Assembly: GCA_964429575.1 (NCBI GenBank)
Contig: CAYSCX010000012.1
Location: forward strand, 16,832 to 80,831
Direction: 5' to 3'
DNA length: 64,000 nt
From: CAYSCX01 sp964429575
GTDB lineage: Bacteria > Desulfobacterota > Binatia > Binatales > Binataceae
The position numbers were made by a program, and so were the translations under genes. The first letter of the stretch is position 1, and every line of letters begins with the position of its first letter. The notes under the pieces were generated by a model that worked only from the letters and a program-made list of their open reading frames with translations, searched no databases and was not told the DNA's origin. Positions 23,605 through 32,346 of this stretch are shown here, piece by piece.

Positions 23605-25620
23605 TCAGTCGTTCACGTTGGTGCTCCATTGCGCGGCGCAGGCGAGGAGGTCAAGCGATTGCCCGTCGCGCAGCGCGCGATACTTTTTCCAAAAGGCCGT
23701 ATCAACGTTGCGCGAACGGCCCGGCTTGAATCCGCGCCAGCGATCGTGCGCATCGGGACCGCCGTTGTACGCGGCATATGCCGATCGCGCGAGGCCATCG
23801 AGGTCGCGCACTGACCCGCCGCGCTTTTCGATCGCGTAGCGCAACATTCGCATCAGAATCTCGGCGCCTGCGCCAGTGTTGTAGAGCATGTCCCATTTGA
23901 GCGAGTCGAGCTTGTAGAGGCCGCGCCACACGTACTTGTTGACCTGCATGATGCCGATGTCGCCGGTTGATGATTCCAGCCAGTGCACCGTATCGCCCAC
24001 GCGCACGAACTGGCGCCAGCAACTCTCTTGCCACGCGGTACTCTTCACCAGTACCACGAACATCGCGTCGGGCGGCGCGTTGCGCGGCTGCGCATCAAGC
24101 ACGTTGCGCGCCGAAAACTCCAGGAGTTGCCTGACCGAGGCCTCGTAGTCCTCGACGTTGTCCTGATTCACGATGACGAGTCTGAGCTTTTGCGCAAGCG
24201 TTTTCGCACGGGCATCAGAGGGAGTTGTAGCCGGTGTCAGCGTCGCTGCGTAAACCTCGCACGGCGCGACCGCATCAAGAATTCGGTCGAGCAGCGAGAC
24301 AGGCGAGGGCGCTGACGAAGGTGTCGCGCCAGGAATCGGCGACGGAGGGGGCGCCGGCTCGACGCCGTCGCCGGTGGTTCCCTCGGCAGCGGCGTCGCTC
24401 GCCGCAGGCTCGGGCACCTTGAAGATGTCCCGCAGCTCCGGGTCCACTTCGAAGTTGTAGTCGAGCGGGTCACCGGTTGCTTTGGGAGCCATGATTCGCG
24501 CGAGCCGGCGCAGATCGTCGGCGGAGATGCGCATACCCAGCGCCGGCGCAGCCTCATCGAGCGCGAACAGCGCGTCGCCTGCCGAGATGAACGAGAGAAA
24601 CTCGAGCGAGCGCGAGCCCAACTGGCCGCGCCGTGCGGCCGCGCGAATCGCGTCGCGAAGCTGCTTCCAATTGTCGAGAAACAGGAGCCGCACCGGGTCG
24701 CTGTCCGCGTCGCGAGCCGGGTGAGCCAATGCTGCGACGAGGCGGAAGCGGCTGTCCAGCAGAATCGCAAGGAGTTGTTCGCGGAACTTCTGGTCGCCCA
24801 CCGCGGCGCCAACTTGCTTGACCGCAAACACCAGGAACGCATCCCACTGGCGCAGCACCTTGTCGAACGCTGCGAGCTCCGCAGGCGTGAGCGCTCCCGG
24901 TGTCGGTGTCGCGCTGGGCGATGGAAACTCGGGCACGGAGATGATGAGCGTCACGCGAAGGCCATCCTCGACGGGAGTGACCTGGGGATCCGCGCGAAGG
25001 GTGTCGACGGCGCGGCGGACGCGCTCGGCGGCCACTGGCGGTGATGCGCTTGCGGCCAGTTCCGCCAACTCGTGCACACCCGGCCTCAAGTCGTACGAGA
25101 ACGTGTCGAGCCGCGGGATTAGCTGCTGCTTGATCAGGTCGAAGCCGCGGCCGACGAGCAAGGTCTTTTGATGCTCGCGATTGTAGAGGTTGAGGTCGGT
25201 GACGCGAAGCCGAAGCGCGAGATTCGAGTCGATGTAGGCGGTGGCGTCGGATTCGGCAATGCCGCTCCATTCGATGGGGTTGACGCAGCGCTCGCCAACT
25301 CTGAGACCGAGGCTCAGATTCGCGTCGGTGTTGAGGCGCAGCTTGTCGTCGGCGCCGGAAAACCGCGGATGCTCGGCGTTCAGGAACTGGCACTCGTCGG
25401 CGCCCTGCCAAAGCTCGGCGCGCTCATTGGCGCCGGTGTACACCTGGCGGGCGAGCCCCGCGTCGAGCGTTACGTAGTCGATGGTGAGCGGGATCTTCAC
25501 TTCACCGGCGTCAGCATGCGAGATGAATGCGAGCAGCATCAGGAGGACGTACACGCTCGCGCGGAGCCGCCCTCGGAACAGTCGAATGGCGTTGGTGGTG
25601 ATTGAGCGGCGGGGGAACAT
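23605..25620 (-). CDS. Lytic transglycosylase (SLT domain) with large N-terminal region
   Basis: A 671-aa envelope enzyme that cleaves peptidoglycan. A signal peptide occupies about 1-38 (VYVLLMLLAFISHADA). Residues 40-480 form a long region without a domain I recognise. It contains DADSDPVRLLFLDNWKQLRD and a Pro/Ser-rich linker near 425-460. The SLT domain is at 525-650: the catalytic Glu in TAWQESCWRQF, then SSTGDIGIMQVN, the GAGAEILMRMLRYA helix and SAYAAYNGGP. All hallmark residues are intact, so activity is likely. The N-terminal part may be a substrate- or partner-binding module. It is convergent with fabG. Confidence 0.88.
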   Translation of the reverse strand: MFPRRSITTNAIRLFRGRLRASVYVLLMLLAFISHADAGEVKIPLTIDYVTLDAGLARQVYTGANERAELWQGADECQFLNAEHPRFSGADDKLRLNTDANLSLGLRVGERCVNPIEWSGIAESDATAYIDSNLALRLRVTDLNLYNREHQKTLLVGRGFDLIKQQLIPRLDTFSYDLRPGVHELAELAASASPPVAAERVRRAVDTLRADPQVTPVEDGLRVTLIISVPEFPSPSATPTPGALTPAELAAFDKVLRQWDAFLVFAVKQVGAAVGDQKFREQLLAILLDSRFRLVAALAHPARDADSDPVRLLFLDNWKQLRDAIRAAARRGQLGSRSLEFLSFISAGDALFALDEAAPALGMRISADDLRRLARIMAPKATGDPLDYNFEVDPELRDIFKVPEPAASDAAAEGTTGDGVEPAPPPSPIPGATPSSAPSPVSLLDRILDAVAPCEVYAATLTPATTPSDARAKTLAQKLRLVIVNQDNVEDYEASVRQLLEFSARNVLDAQPRNAPPDAMFVVLVKSTAWQESCWRQFVRVGDTVHWLESSTGDIGIMQVNKYVWRGLYKLDSLKWDMLYNTGAGAEILMRMLRYAIEKRGGSVRDLDGLARSAYAAYNGGPDAHDRWRGFKPGRSRNVDTAFWKKYRALRDGQSLDLLACAAQWSTNVND

Positions 25621-25885
25621 GCGGAGTAAGGATGCCTGATTGTGGCGTGGTGGGCCGCGAATTCAACCGTCGGCCGATCCTGGCGCGCGGCGGGAAGAAG
25701 AATCCACAGGCGCATTCAAGCACTTTGTAGCGCGCCCGCGATATTCCGCAGCGGTGCATAGACAATCTTGGCCGCCCGAAGCTGACCGCGAGGCGGGCGC
25801 AGACGCGGCCGATCGTTGTGAATCGGCAAGCCAAACTTGCAAGGGTGGTCCGCGCCTCGGATAATTGCTGCGAGGGTGTTGCCTG

Positions 25886-26401
25886 ATGCGTACCGATCGG
25901 CAGGACAACTTTTACGAGGCCGAGCCTCCGCAGGCATCGCGCGAGCTGAACGAGCTGCGCAACTCGCCCGACTACGAGGCGCCATTCGAAGTCGTGCGCC
26001 GGCGCGTTATTGACGATTACTACGAAGGCAAGATGACGATCGATGCGACGGTCGTCATCAAGGTCGGCACTGTCGAGGAGACCGAAGCGGCGCGCGGAGT
26101 CGGCGTGGTTCACGCTCTAGACGTCGCGTTGCGCAAGGCGTTGCTCAAGTACTTCCCGTACCTCGAGGCAGTCACCGTTTCCGAGACGTACACGCACGCG
26201 ACGGGCGGTTCGACCGAGGCCGAGGTCGTGTCGGTGAAGAAGTTCACCGACGGCGAGGTAAACTGGACCACCTTCGCGAGGTCCGCAAACACGGTCGAAG
26301 CCGGTTGGAAATCGCTGCTCGACGGTTACGAGTGGCGGATCAATATGGAAAACCTGAAGCTTCGCCGCGTCAACGCGAACCCGCGAATCTCACAGCGATA
26401 A
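25886..26401 (+). CDS. Stand-alone LeuA-type allosteric (alpha-isopropylmalate synthase regulatory) domain
   Basis: A 171-aa protein that resembles only the C-terminal regulatory domain of 2-isopropylmalate synthase. No TIM-barrel catalytic part is present. Characteristic strings are ATVVIKVGTVEETEAARGVG, VVHALDVALRKALLKYFPYL and ANTVEAGWKSLLDGYEWRIN. In LeuA this domain binds leucine and dimerises. Alone, it may be a leucine or amino-acid sensor or a partner subunit. GAGGG nine bases before ATG 25886 supports this start; a TTG at 25865 would add seven residues. A DCC-family protein follows four bases after the stop. Confidence 0.83.
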   Translation: MRTDRQDNFYEAEPPQASRELNELRNSPDYEAPFEVVRRRVIDDYYEGKMTIDATVVIKVGTVEETEAARGVGVVHALDVALRKALLKYFPYLEAVTVSETYTHATGGSTEAEVVSVKKFTDGEVNWTTFARSANTVEAGWKSLLDGYEWRINMENLKLRRVNANPRISQR

Positions 26402-26404
26402 GCC

Positions 26405-26839
26405 ATGGCGGTCGCCAAGCACAAACCTGAACTGAGCGATGGGCGTGCTGACCCCGGCACACTTGCGATTTTGTATGACGGCTCGTGCGACATGTGCCGC
26501 GCGAGCGTGCAGGCCATCGAGCATTTCGACAACTCCGGCCGCGTCGAGGCGTTCGACCTGCACGACGCCGGCGCGCGTGCGAGATTCCCTGACTTGGAGC
26601 TCGACGACCTGCTCGAAGAGCTTCACGCGATCGACGAGTACGGACGCGTGTTCCGCGGCGCGCGCGCAATCAATGAGATCCTGCGCCGGCAGCGCGGGCT
26701 CAAGGGCTGGCTCGCGTACCTGTGGTACGTGCCCGGCTATCCGTGGTTCGCGGATCGCCAGTACAAGCGCATCGCGGCGACGCGTTATCAGCGCGATTCC
26801 GAAGGCCGGCTCAAGTCGGTCACCGCCTGTCAGCACTAG
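26405..26839 (+). CDS. DCC-family thiol-disulfide oxidoreductase-like protein (DUF393)
   Basis: A 144-aa protein with the eponymous motif LYDGSCDMCRASVQ near residue 25, where CxxC stands at the start of a thioredoxin-like helix. ELHAIDEYGRVFRGARAIN and WLAYLWYVPGYPWFAD are standard DUF393 segments. No biochemical role is firmly known for the family. It starts four bases after the LeuA-domain gene stop, so it is surely co-translated with it. Codon use matches the flanks. Confidence 0.87.
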   Translation: MAVAKHKPELSDGRADPGTLAILYDGSCDMCRASVQAIEHFDNSGRVEAFDLHDAGARARFPDLELDDLLEELHAIDEYGRVFRGARAINEILRRQRGLKGWLAYLWYVPGYPWFADRQYKRIAATRYQRDSEGRLKSVTACQH

Positions 26840-26919
26840 TCGCTGCGTCTGCGGCGGCAGCGCGACGCGCCCGTCGTTCACCTTACTTGTTAGCGATTCC
26901 ACGCGCAGGATAAGCTTGG

Positions 26920-28359
26920 ATGCTCGCCCAAGTGAAGCCGTTTCACATCTTTAATTCGCTCTCCCGCAGCGTCGAGGAGTTTCATCCGATCGCACCGCCG
27001 CGCGTATCGCTTTACGCGTGCGGGCCGACAGTTTACCTGCCGCAACATCTGGGAAACCTCCGTACGTATCTGAACTGGGACTTTCTGCGCCGCGCGCTCG
27101 AACTGGGCGGCTTCAAAGTTCAACACGTTATGAACGTGACGGACGTCGGCCACCTGACGTCGGACGGAGATGCCGGCGAGGACAAGATCGAAAAGACCGC
27201 GCGCGCCGAGGGCATCGAGCCCATCGAGGTCGCGAACAAGTACCTTGCGCAGTTCAAGCGCGACTGCTCCGCGCTCAACATCGAGCCGCCGCACGTCTGG
27301 TGCCGCGCGACCGAGCACATCGCCGACATGATCGCGCTAATCGAGCGGATCATCGCGGCAGGGCACGCCTACCTGGCGCAAAGCGGCGTGTATTTCGACG
27401 TCGAGAAGTGGCGGGGACCTACCGGCGCGGGATGTCTCTCGCGTCAGAGGCTCGAGGAACAGTTCGCGGGCCAGCGGCTCGAGCATTCGTCGGACAAGCG
27501 AAGTCCGCATGATTTCGCGCTGTGGGTGCTCAATCAGCCGAATCACCTGATGCAGTGGCACAGTCCGTGGGGACGCGGCTATCCGGGCTGGCACATCGAG
27601 TGCTCGGCGATGTCGATGCGCTACCTCGGCGAGACGATCGACATCCACACCGGCGGACTCGACCACATACCGGTTCATCACGAGAACGAGATCGAGCAAT
27701 CCGAGAGCGCGACCGGCAAGCCGTTCGTGCGATACTTCGTCCACAGCGCGTTCCTGGTCGGAAAGGCCGGTACGAAAATCTCGAAGAGCGCGGGGTCGTT
27801 TCCTCTGCTCGACGAGCTCGCACCGGCGGGATTCGACCCGCTGACTTTTCGGCTCTTCTGCTTGGGCGCCAAGTACCGCTCCGAGCTGATGTTCAACGAC
27901 GAGGGGCTTCATGCGGCGCAACAGAACCTGGAGTACTTTCGGGAGTTCGCGCGCAACTCCGCGGATGAAGCTCTCAACGGCGGCGATGACTCGGCGTGGG
28001 CGGCGGAATTCCGCGCGAAGTTCGAAGAGGCGCTGTTCAATGACCTGAACACGCCGCAGGCGCTCGCGGCGGCTTTGGAACTTGTCGCGGAGTCATACCG
28101 GCGCAAAGACCAGCAAGTCTGGGGCGCGTTGCGCGCGGTCGATTCGGTGCTCGCGCTCGATCTCGAGCAGACTGCGCGCGTATCTCGCAAAACCGAGTTT
28201 CCGCCCGAGGCTGCAAGCCTGATCGCAGCGCGTACCGCCGCGCGCAAATCACGTGATTTCAAACGCGCCGACGAGCTACGTGCGCAGCTGGAAGCGCTGG
28301 GCTACGAGGTGAAGGACAACCGCGATGGAACGGCAACCTACCAAAGGCGCCAATCGTGA
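26920..28359 (+). CDS. cysS: Cysteine--tRNA ligase
   Basis: Class I synthetase, 479 aa. The zinc ligand and entry motif LYACGPTVY lies at 32-39. The HIGH box is HLGN (43-46), a variant shared with other non-enteric CysRS. The MNVTDVGHLTSDGDAGEDKI loop and the WHIECSAM and HTGGLDHIPVHHENEIEQSE zinc site are all present. The KMSKS box reads KISKS near residue 285. The C-terminal tRNA-binding domain ends with ADELRAQLEALGYEVKD. AGGA lies nine bases before the ATG. Confidence 0.97.
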   Translation: MLAQVKPFHIFNSLSRSVEEFHPIAPPRVSLYACGPTVYLPQHLGNLRTYLNWDFLRRALELGGFKVQHVMNVTDVGHLTSDGDAGEDKIEKTARAEGIEPIEVANKYLAQFKRDCSALNIEPPHVWCRATEHIADMIALIERIIAAGHAYLAQSGVYFDVEKWRGPTGAGCLSRQRLEEQFAGQRLEHSSDKRSPHDFALWVLNQPNHLMQWHSPWGRGYPGWHIECSAMSMRYLGETIDIHTGGLDHIPVHHENEIEQSESATGKPFVRYFVHSAFLVGKAGTKISKSAGSFPLLDELAPAGFDPLTFRLFCLGAKYRSELMFNDEGLHAAQQNLEYFREFARNSADEALNGGDDSAWAAEFRAKFEEALFNDLNTPQALAAALELVAESYRRKDQQVWGALRAVDSVLALDLEQTARVSRKTEFPPEAASLIAARTAARKSRDFKRADELRAQLEALGYEVKDNRDGTATYQRRQS

Positions 28360-28394
28360 GCCGCGCGGACGCGAGTTTTTCGCATCACCGCGCC

Positions 28395-28424
28395 TTGAAC
28401 CGAAAGGCTTGGCTCTCTTACAAT
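28395..28424 (+). promoter_or_regulatory. Sigma70-type promoter candidate for the MoxR gene
   Basis: TTGAAC (28395-28400), an 18-base spacer and TACAAT (28419-28424), 40 bp ahead of the MoxR ATG. It is among the better matches to the consensus in the window. It implies the MoxR-NHL genes are transcribed separately from cysS. Confidence 0.45.
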
Positions 28425-28463
28425 CGCCGACTGGCCGAGGTCTTGTCCGCAGCAAGGTAAAGA

Positions 28464-29330
28464 ATGGGTATTGAGCTAAAGAAATACGACACGCGCATCC
28501 AGGGTGCGCAGCCAGAGGTTCGCCGGCTGGACCCGCGTGCCGCGCCCTACTATCTGCCGATCTCGGACGAGGTGGAGATCTTCACCGCGGCGTACAAGGC
28601 GCGGCTGCCCGTGCTGCTCAAAGGGCCGACCGGATGCGGCAAGACGCGGTTCGTCGAGCACATGGCGCACAAGCTCTCGGAGATGCCCGACGGTCCGAAC
28701 GAACTAATCACGGTCGCCTGCCACGAGGATCTGACCGGCAGCGACCTGGTGGGCCGCTACCTGATTCAGGCCGACGAGACGGTATGGATTGACGGGCCGC
28801 TCACCCAGGCGGTGCGGCGCGGCGCGATCTGCTACCTCGACGAGGTGGTCGAGGCGCGCAAGGATACCACCGTCCTGATCCATCCGCTGTCCGACCATCG
28901 GCGCATGCTGCCGATTGAAAAGCGCGGCGAGACGCTCGAGGCGCACATCGGATTTCTGCTCGTCATCTCGTACAACCCCGGCTACCAGAGCATCCAGAAA
29001 AACCTGAAGCATTCGACGCGCCAGCGCTTCGTGACGATCGAGTTCAACTACCCGCCGGCCGACAAAGAAGTGGAGATCATCGCGCACGAGGCCGGCGTGG
29101 ACAATGACATGGCGATGCAACTCGCGCTGTTGGGTGAGAAGGTGCGCAACCTTAAGGCGTCCGGGCTGGAAGAGGGCGTCTCGACACGGTTGCTGATTTA
29201 CGCGGGCGAACTCATGACGCACGGAATCAAGCCTCGCCGCGCTGCGACTGTCGCGGTGACGTGGTCGTTGACCGATGAGAGCGACAGCAAGCGCGCGATC
29301 GATGAAGTCGTGAAGGCGATCTTCCCGTAA
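28464..29330 (+). CDS. MoxR/CbbQ-type AAA+ ATPase
   Basis: A 288-aa chaperone-like ATPase of the CbbQ/NirQ/NorQ branch, which activates or inserts cofactors into target enzymes. Walker A is KGPTGCGKT (53-61) and Walker B is CYLDEVVEA (123-131). Sensor-type residues lie in VISYNPGYQSIQKNLKHSTR, and the family insertion ACHEDLTGSDLVGRYL is present. Such ATPases normally pair with a vWA protein (CbbO/NorD) encoded next door. Here the neighbours are cysS and an NHL protein. The only vWA gene in the window is at 34555 on the other strand. AAGG lies upstream of the start. Confidence 0.9.
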   Translation: MGIELKKYDTRIQGAQPEVRRLDPRAAPYYLPISDEVEIFTAAYKARLPVLLKGPTGCGKTRFVEHMAHKLSEMPDGPNELITVACHEDLTGSDLVGRYLIQADETVWIDGPLTQAVRRGAICYLDEVVEARKDTTVLIHPLSDHRRMLPIEKRGETLEAHIGFLLVISYNPGYQSIQKNLKHSTRQRFVTIEFNYPPADKEVEIIAHEAGVDNDMAMQLALLGEKVRNLKASGLEEGVSTRLLIYAGELMTHGIKPRRAATVAVTWSLTDESDSKRAIDEVVKAIFP

Positions 29331-29393
29331 CCGGGAACAATTGGCGCGCGCCCGGGCGCGCGTCGGCAGGCTCTGGGTCGAGCGAGGACACAA

Positions 29394-30419
29394 ATGAGCA
29401 TGATTCTCCGGCGCACGAAACTGCTGGCGGTGTTCGCAGCTGCGTCAACGCTGCTCTTGGCGGGCGCGCGCGGCGCCGCGAACGCGCAGGTGCAGGAGGG
29501 TCCGCGTCTCGACTTTCCGGCGGGCCTCGCAACGGACGGGTACGCACTCTACGTTGCGAGCGGGCGCAACAATACGATCGGGCGAATTGATCTGTCGTCT
29601 CGTACGTTGTCGATCGCCGCGGGGCAGACGTTCAAGGAGGGGAGTAACGACGGCACCGGCGCCTCTGCGCTGTTTGCAAGCCCGTCGGGCATGGTGATCG
29701 TCGGCGGCGATCTTTACATCGTCGACACCAAAAACTCCGACATCCGCAAGATGAACCTGGCGAGCAAAGTGGTCACGACGGTCGCAGGCACCGCGAACAT
29801 CTCCGGCGGGCAGGACGGCAAAGGACCGGTCGCGCATTTCAACCTGCCGTCGCAAATCACCAGCGACGGCGCTGGAATGCTCTACATTTCCGACACGTAT
29901 AACAACACGGTCCGAAGTTTTCAGTTGTCGGACGGCATGGTGAAGACCATCGGCGGGCAATCGGGAGTCGATGGCAAGGTTGAGGGGCCGGCGACGGAGT
30001 CGAAATTCAGCTTGCCGACCGGAATCGCGACCGACGGCAGGGCGGTTTACGTCGCGGACACCGGCAACAACGTGATTCGCAAGATAGAGCTTCCGTCGCT
30101 GCAGGCAACCACGATTGCCGGCACGGGCGAGGAGGGTCGTCAGGACGGCCCTGGCGCGCAGGCGCAGTTCGCAAGCCCGAAGGCGCTGGTGATCACCGGG
30201 ACGACGCTATACATCCTCGATGCGGACAATCACTCGGTGCGCAAGCTCGACACCACGACCAACCAAGTGAGCACGCTGACTCATCTGACGGGGCACCTCG
30301 GGTCGGGGGCCGCGCTCAGCTCCGACAAGCACTGGCTCTACGTCTCGGACACCACCGAGAACTCCGTGCAGCAAGTCGATACCACCAACGGGAACTTCAC
30401 GGCGCTCTACCCGCCCTGA
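29394..30419 (+). CDS. Secreted NHL-repeat beta-propeller protein
   Basis: A 341-aa protein with a signal peptide (about 1-32, LLAGARGAANA). It is followed by five to six NHL-type blades across the rest of the protein. Repeated signatures are GLATDGYALYVASGRNNTIG, PSQITSDGAGMLYISDTYNN and GIATDGRAVYVADTGNNVIR, each followed by a TIAG(T)xxxxGxxDG turn. These form a six-bladed-type propeller exported to the periplasm. No catalytic residues are evident. It is 63 bp from the MoxR gene and directly abuts the aldolase start, suggesting a MoxR-NHL-aldolase transcript. Confidence 0.85.
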   Translation: MSMILRRTKLLAVFAAASTLLLAGARGAANAQVQEGPRLDFPAGLATDGYALYVASGRNNTIGRIDLSSRTLSIAAGQTFKEGSNDGTGASALFASPSGMVIVGGDLYIVDTKNSDIRKMNLASKVVTTVAGTANISGGQDGKGPVAHFNLPSQITSDGAGMLYISDTYNNTVRSFQLSDGMVKTIGGQSGVDGKVEGPATESKFSLPTGIATDGRAVYVADTGNNVIRKIELPSLQATTIAGTGEEGRQDGPGAQAQFASPKALVITGTTLYILDADNHSVRKLDTTTNQVSTLTHLTGHLGSGAALSSDKHWLYVSDTTENSVQQVDTTNGNFTALYPP

Positions 30420-31490
30420 TTGCGGGGACGCACGACGCAGCGGTTGATCGATCTTCGCAGCGATACCGTTACCCTGCCGACGCCCGAGATGCGTGAGGCC
30501 ATCGCGCGCGCCGATTTGGGCGACGACGTGTATGGCGAAGATCCGACCGTCAACCGGCTCGAGCAGATGGCCGCCGCGCTGATGGGTAAGGAAGCCTCGG
30601 CGCTGGTGCCGAGCGGCACCATGGGGAACCTCGCGGCGATTCTCACGCACTGTCCGCGCGGCGCCAAGGCGATCGTCGGCGACCAGTCGCATACGAACCT
30701 CTACGAAGCCGGTGGCGCATCAGCGCTCGGCGGCGTCGTACTGACTGCGGTGCGCAACACCGAAGACGGCGGGTTGGACCTCGAAGATTTGGAACGCGAG
30801 CTGTCGACGCCGCCCGACGAGCACTTCGCCCAAGCGGGACTGGTCGTGCTCGAAAACACCCACAACCGTTGCGGCGGGTCGCCGGTTGCGCTCTCGCACA
30901 TGGCGGAAGTCTCGGAGCTTGCGCGGCGGCGGTCGTTGCCGGTGCATCTCGATGGCGCGCGGATCTTCAATGCGGCGCTCGTGTTGGAAACTACGGCGCG
31001 CGAAATCGCGTCGCACGCGGACACAGTTTCGTTTTGCCTTTCGAAAGGACTCGCATGTCCGGTCGGGTCGCTCCTGTGTGGGAGCCGCGATTTCATTCGG
31101 CGAGCGCGGCGAGCGCGCAAACTGCTGGGCGGAGGAATGCGGCAGGCGGGAGTGTTCGCAGCGGCGGGAATCGTCGCGCTCGATACGATGATCGATCGCC
31201 TTGCCGAGGATCATCAAAATGCCCGCGCGCTCGCCGAAGGCTTTGCGCTCGTTGCAGGCATCAACGTGCGTCCCGTGAAGCGGCGCACCAATATGGTGGT
31301 GTTCGAGATAGACGGCGAAGCGGCCGGCGCGCGCAAGTTTCAGGCCGCGATGAAGGAACAAGGCGTCCTGATCTCGGCGCGCGATGCGACCTCATTTCGC
31401 GCCGTCACGCATTACGGCATCAGCCGCGCGCAGGTAGATCGCGCGGTCGCGGCGGCGGCGCAGGCGGCGGCCGCCGCGCTCGGCGACTGA
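30420..31490 (+). CDS. ltaE: Low-specificity L-threonine aldolase
   Basis: PLP enzyme that splits threonine or allo-threonine into glycine and acetaldehyde. It is 356 aa. Conserved features are IDLRSDTVTLPTPEM at the N-terminus, GDDVYGEDPTVNRLE, H91, the cofactor-contacting HLDGARIFNA (D178, R181) and the Schiff-base lysine K209 in SFCLSKGLACPVGS. The start is TTG immediately after the NHL stop. A second TTG at the conserved LIDLRSD (30447) is an equally good choice. It is followed 13 bp later by an SDR. Confidence 0.93.
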   Translation: MRGRTTQRLIDLRSDTVTLPTPEMREAIARADLGDDVYGEDPTVNRLEQMAAALMGKEASALVPSGTMGNLAAILTHCPRGAKAIVGDQSHTNLYEAGGASALGGVVLTAVRNTEDGGLDLEDLERELSTPPDEHFAQAGLVVLENTHNRCGGSPVALSHMAEVSELARRRSLPVHLDGARIFNAALVLETTAREIASHADTVSFCLSKGLACPVGSLLCGSRDFIRRARRARKLLGGGMRQAGVFAAAGIVALDTMIDRLAEDHQNARALAEGFALVAGINVRPVKRRTNMVVFEIDGEAAGARKFQAAMKEQGVLISARDATSFRAVTHYGISRAQVDRAVAAAAQAAAAALGD

Positions 31491-31503
31491 CAGCAAGGTA
31501 CAA

Positions 31504-32286
31504 ATGGATTCGCTCGAGGCGCTCTTCTCGCTCAAGGGGCACGTCGGGTTCGTGACGGGCGCCTCTTCGGGGCTCGGCTTCGAATGCGCGAAAGCGTTGG
31601 CGATCGCGGGCGCGGACGTCGCGCTGGTCGCGCGCCGCGGCGACCAGGTGAAGAAGCTGGCAAGCGAGCTGTCACGCGAGCACGGGACTAAAACGATCGG
31701 CGTCGGCGCGGACATCACGGTCGAAGCCGACCTCGAGCGCTCACTAATCGAAGCCACGCGCGCGTTGGGTGAGATCGACATCCTGGTGAACAATGCGGGG
31801 GTGTCGCCGACCGGCCGCGCAGAGACATTCAAGCGCGAGCAATGGGATCAGGCTTTGGCGGTGAATCTGACGGCGCCGATGGTGCTCTCGCAGCACGTCG
31901 CGCGCAGACTCATCGAGCTGAAGCGTCCCGGGCGCATCATCAACATGGTCTCGATCTATGCCACTGTCGCAAGCTCCGTGTACCGGCTTTCCGCATACAC
32001 CGCGACCAAGGCGGCGCTCGCGAACTTGACGCGTCAGCTCGCCGTCGAGTGGGCGCCGCATGGCATTCTAGTGAATGCGCTTGCGCCGGGATGGATTCCG
32101 ACCGAGGCGACCGAAGGCGGAATTTCGAAGCCGGCCAATCGTGCGCGTATGGAAGCAGCGACGCCGCTCGGCAGGCTCGGGCGCCCCGAAGAGATTCGCG
32201 GCGCGGTGATCTTTCTCGCGAGTCCGGCGGCCAGCTACGTTACCGGCTCGGTGCTTGCGGTGGACGGCGGCTACACCGCGTGGTGA
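31504..32286 (+). CDS. Short-chain dehydrogenase/reductase
   Basis: A 260-aa classical SDR. TGASSGLG (18-25) binds the cofactor, NNAG lies at 96-99, and the active-site S150, Y165 and K169 (YTATK) are intact. The C-terminus YVTGSVLAVDGGYTAW matches gluconate/2-deoxygluconate dehydrogenase-like members, but the substrate is open. The R44/R45 pair after the third strand (LVARRGDQ) suggests NADPH. It follows the aldolase by 13 bp with AAGG upstream of the ATG. Confidence 0.9.
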   Translation: MDSLEALFSLKGHVGFVTGASSGLGFECAKALAIAGADVALVARRGDQVKKLASELSREHGTKTIGVGADITVEADLERSLIEATRALGEIDILVNNAGVSPTGRAETFKREQWDQALAVNLTAPMVLSQHVARRLIELKRPGRIINMVSIYATVASSVYRLSAYTATKAALANLTRQLAVEWAPHGILVNALAPGWIPTEATEGGISKPANRARMEAATPLGRLGRPEEIRGAVIFLASPAASYVTGSVLAVDGGYTAW

Positions 32287-32346
32287 AGCGCGGCTGGGCG
32301 CCCGCGGGCGCCGCCGGGTTGAGGGAGGGGAGGTCGGATATCGCAG

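Noticed and set aside
30420..31555. Plus-strand frame 30869-31555 overlapping the aldolase and SDR genes
   Set aside because: Arg-rich shadow frame within the threonine aldolase gene.
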